Assembly (NCBI GenBank): GCA_041572755.1
Contig: JBFFRY010000044.1
Span: forward strand, 1-14,353
Source of the DNA: JBFELU01 sp041572755
GTDB taxonomy: Bacteria; Actinomycetota; Acidimicrobiia; Spongiisociales; UBA11373
DNA length: 14,353 nt
Direction of reading: 5' to 3'
Below the pieces are notes generated by a model, which saw nothing but the letters and a program-made list of their open reading frames with translations, searched no databases and was not told the DNA's origin. A program made the translations under genes and the position numbers. Every line of letters begins with the position of its first letter. Position 1 is the stretch's first letter. Shown piece after piece: positions 11,787-14,353 of this stretch.

Positions 11787-14353
11787 ATGGGGGCCCTGCA
11801 GATCAGTCTTCTCGGCGGCTTCGAGTTGCGCTGCGACGAGATCTCCGTCGCGGCACCTCCGTTGCGTGCGGCCCGTTCCCTCCTGGCCTTCCTGGTCCTC
11901 CACCGCGACCGGGCGCACACCCGCGACCTCCTGGCCGGCACGTTCTGGCCCGATCTTCCCGAGAGCCGGGCCCGCCGCCGCCTCAGTCATTCGCTGTGGC
12001 AGATCCAGTCCGCAGTGGGCGATGCCGATGACCGCTTCCTCGTCACCGACGCCGACACGGTGCGGGTCGATCCCGAAGCCGAGTTCTGGCTCGACGTCGA
12101 CGATTTCGAGTGGACCCTGGAGCAGGCTGAAGCCGACGCTCCCCTCGATCGAGGGAAGGAGGCGGATCTCCTCGCCGGGGCGATCGCCCTGTATCGGGGC
12201 GATCTCCTCGCGGGCTTCTACGACGACTGGTTTCTCTCCGATCAGGATCGGCTCAGAGGGCGGTTCCTGACCGCCATCGATCGTCTCACCGATCTCGCCA
12301 TGGCCCGGAGCGACTACGAGACGGCGCTTCGTCATGCCCGGCGCCTCGCCCAGGAGGACCCTCTCCGGGAGGAGGCTCACCGCCGGGTGATGCGGATCGC
12401 CACGCTGTTGGGACGGCACAACGATGCCATCCGCCAGTACGAGCACTGCAAGGAGGTGCTGGCGGAGGAACTGGGAAGCGCACCGTCGCCCGAGACCGAG
12501 GTGCTGTACGACGAGATCATCGCCGATCGCTCGGCGGGCCACCGGGCCACGGTGGTCTCGCCCGAGTCGCCGCTGTTCGAGGGTGACGAGCGGATCCCGT
12601 TCGTTGGCCGTGAACGGGACAGAGTCACCATCCTCGAGCACCTCGACGGCGTGTTGGACGGCAACGGATTCGTGGTGCTCATCGAAGGTGAGTCGGGGGT
12701 GGGGAAGACCCGCCTCCTCGTCGAGATCGCCGAGGCCGCCCGGTGGCGCGGCATCGACGTGCTGTGGGGACGCTCGGCTCCCACCGGCGGGCGGCCCTAC
12801 TCATCGATCGCCGAGGCCCTCGGTGCCGGGATGAGCTCGCTGCGAACACGCCATCTCGTCCAACAGCTCGAGCCGATGTGGCGCGAGCATTTGGGACGTT
12901 TGATTCCTGCGCTCGCCGAAGGGGAAGCCCAGTCGGAGACGCGGCTTCGCCGCAACGACGAGAGAGAGCGGATGCACGAGGCCATCTCGCTCGCGTTCGA
13001 GGCGACCGCTCGTTTCGGGCCGGCGCTGGTGGTCCTCGAAGACGTCCATTGGGCCGATGAGGACACCATTCAGGCGCTGAGCCAGCTGGCCGGGAGGATC
13101 GCCGGGCATCCTCTCCTGCTGGCGATCAGCTATCGGCACGGCGAGGCGAGGGAACGCAGCGAGGTCTGGGAGCTGCTGCGCCTGATGGACCGCCTCAGCC
13201 ACTGTGACCGGATCTCCTTGGCCCCGTGCTCCCCGGCCCAGACCGAGGAACTGATCAGACGCATCCTGGGTGTCCCCGAGGTGCGTCCCGAATTCTCCGA
13301 GCGGATCCACCGTGAAACCGGCGGGATTCCCCTCTTCGTCATCGAGACCTTGCGGGCCCTGTACGAACGGGACGGGCTTCGCCAGGAGGGGGAGCCGGCA
13401 GATCGGGATCGGCTGCCGTTGACGCCCACGGTCCACACTTTGATCCGGCATCGCCTCGACGGGCTGGCCGATCACTCGCATCGAACGCTCGACCTGATCG
13501 CGGTCCACGACGGCGAGTTGTTGCTTGCCGAGATCCTCGAGGCAGACGGGGGTGGCGAGACCGAGGTTGTCGAAGCGGTGGCCGATCTGGTCCGCAGGCG
13601 GCTCCTCGTCGAGGAGGCCGGCACCTACCGGATCGGCCACGAGCTGATGCGGCGCGTCATCTACGACGCCCAGCCGAAGTCGCTGTGCCTCGACCTTCAC
13701 CGAAGAGTGGCGCTGGCGGTGGAGCATCATCGACCAGGGCAGGTGGAGGTCCTGGCGCACCATTTCGCCACCGCCCGGATACCCGATCGAGCGGCGGACT
13801 ACCTGGAGAAGGCGGCCCAGCGGGCGGTTGCGGTGCATGCCTACGACGTCGCGGCGCTTCATCTCGAGCGGTCCGCTCGGGCTCTGGACGAGATCGATGC
13901 GCCGGCCCATCGTCGATATGGGGTGGCCGCCCTCCAGGAGGAGGTCCTCGACACGATGGCCCGCCGAGAGGAACAGAAGGATGCCCTCGAGCGAATGGAG
14001 CGGTTCGCCGGGACGGAGGAAGCCGCCGACCTTCATCGCCGCAGGGCGTGGTGGCTGGCTCACGTCGATCGCTTCTCAGAAGCCGAAGCCGAGGCTCAAC
14101 GGGCTTTCGACCTCGCGGTGGAGGGGGATGACGGTGGCGCCGCCGTGGCGGCGCTCACCGCGCTCGGCATGATCGCTTGTTTCGGGGGCCGGGCCGCCGA
14201 CGGTGTGGTGCACCTCGAGAGGGCCGCCGAGTTCCGAGGCGCCGATCGGCGTCGGCAAGCCGACGCCCGCAACGCCCTGGGCCAGAACCTGATCGACCTG
14301 CAGCGGTTCGAGGAGGCTGAGTCGCAGCTTCTGGCGGCGCTCGCTCTCTACGG
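11787..14353 (+). CDS. SARP-type regulator with BTAD and STAND ATPase domains (partial, C-terminus outside window)
   Basis: The frame is open from the ATG at 11787 to the right edge (855 full codons, no stop). Residues 1 to about 95 form an OmpR-like winged helix of the SARP type (LQISLLGGFELR, then LLAFLVLHRDRAHTRDLLAG and RARRRLSHSLWQI). Residues about 103-245 are a bacterial transcriptional activator (BTAD) domain, ending LAEELGSAPSPET. FVGRERD at 272 starts an AAA/STAND ATPase: Walker A GESGVGKT at 301-308 (K307), Walker B VVLEDVHWADE with D419, and GGIPLFVIETLRAL. HELMRRVIYDAQ near 617 belongs to a following helical domain. From about 650 the sequence is Ala/Leu/Glu-rich helical repeats of TPR type. 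Such proteins are ATP-dependent activators, often of secondary metabolism or transport genes. Being divergent from the MFS gene 99 bp away, it may control that gene and itself; the signal is unknown. Confidence 0.88.
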   Translation, partial: MGALQISLLGGFELRCDEISVAAPPLRAARSLLAFLVLHRDRAHTRDLLAGTFWPDLPESRARRRLSHSLWQIQSAVGDADDRFLVTDADTVRVDPEAEFWLDVDDFEWTLEQAEADAPLDRGKEADLLAGAIALYRGDLLAGFYDDWFLSDQDRLRGRFLTAIDRLTDLAMARSDYETALRHARRLAQEDPLREEAHRRVMRIATLLGRHNDAIRQYEHCKEVLAEELGSAPSPETEVLYDEIIADRSAGHRATVVSPESPLFEGDERIPFVGRERDRVTILEHLDGVLDGNGFVVLIEGESGVGKTRLLVEIAEAARWRGIDVLWGRSAPTGGRPYSSIAEALGAGMSSLRTRHLVQQLEPMWREHLGRLIPALAEGEAQSETRLRRNDERERMHEAISLAFEATARFGPALVVLEDVHWADEDTIQALSQLAGRIAGHPLLLAISYRHGEARERSEVWELLRLMDRLSHCDRISLAPCSPAQTEELIRRILGVPEVRPEFSERIHRETGGIPLFVIETLRALYERDGLRQEGEPADRDRLPLTPTVHTLIRHRLDGLADHSHRTLDLIAVHDGELLLAEILEADGGGETEVVEAVADLVRRRLLVEEAGTYRIGHELMRRVIYDAQPKSLCLDLHRRVALAVEHHRPGQVEVLAHHFATARIPDRAADYLEKAAQRAVAVHAYDVAALHLERSARALDEIDAPAHRRYGVAALQEEVLDTMARREEQKDALERMERFAGTEEAADLHRRRAWWLAHVDRFSEAEAEAQRAFDLAVEGDDGGAAVAALTALGMIACFGGRAADGVVHLERAAEFRGADRRRQADARNALGQNLIDLQRFEEAESQLLAALALY

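Noticed and set aside
12801..14063. Minus-strand open frame (420 codons) opposite the SARP-STAND gene
   Set aside because: It is a shadow of the regulator, whose forward frame carries Walker A, Walker B and BTAD signatures. The antisense product has no known motif.

Overview
The window looks like chromosomal DNA of a high-GC Gram-positive bacterium, most likely an actinomycetote. I base this on very GC-rich third codon positions, GTG and TTG starts beside ATG, several TANNNT -10 boxes placed just upstream of start codons (the actinobacterial leaderless arrangement), and a SARP/BTAD-type regulator. The deeper placement (for example Acidimicrobiia) is a guess. I see no RNA gene, insertion sequence, prophage or CRISPR array.

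Layout. (1) 1-459, minus: the N-terminal part of a membrane-anchored protein built from almost identical 22-residue repeats (66-bp tandem repeats), running off the left edge. (2) 727-1494, minus: an uncharacterised protein with an apparently leaderless start. (3) 1611-4744, plus: an amino-acid catabolic operon with a leucine/valine dehydrogenase and a fused alpha-beta E1 of a branched-chain 2-oxoacid dehydrogenase. A GNAT acetyltransferase (4768-5643) follows, with its own leaderless-type promoter in the gap. (4) 10422-5640, minus: a tightly coupled operon of pyruvate:ferredoxin oxidoreductase (nifJ), a dihydroorotate-dehydrogenase-like flavoprotein and a 59-residue two-CxxC protein. It converges on the GNAT gene with shared stop codons (TTAA). 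(5) 11687-10515, minus: an MFS transporter. (6) 11787 to the right edge, plus: a large SARP-STAND regulator, divergent from the transporter and cut off by the window.

How they fit together. LeuDH deaminates branched-chain amino acids to 2-oxoacids, and the E1 protein decarboxylates these onto an E2 that must be encoded elsewhere. The convergent operon oxidises pyruvate (possibly other 2-oxoacids) to acyl-CoA and reduced ferredoxin. The window therefore joins an NAD-linked and a ferredoxin-linked route of 2-oxoacid oxidation. The least explained parts are the DHOD-like protein, which lacks the orotate-site signature, its two-CxxC partner, and the 66-bp-repeat membrane protein.
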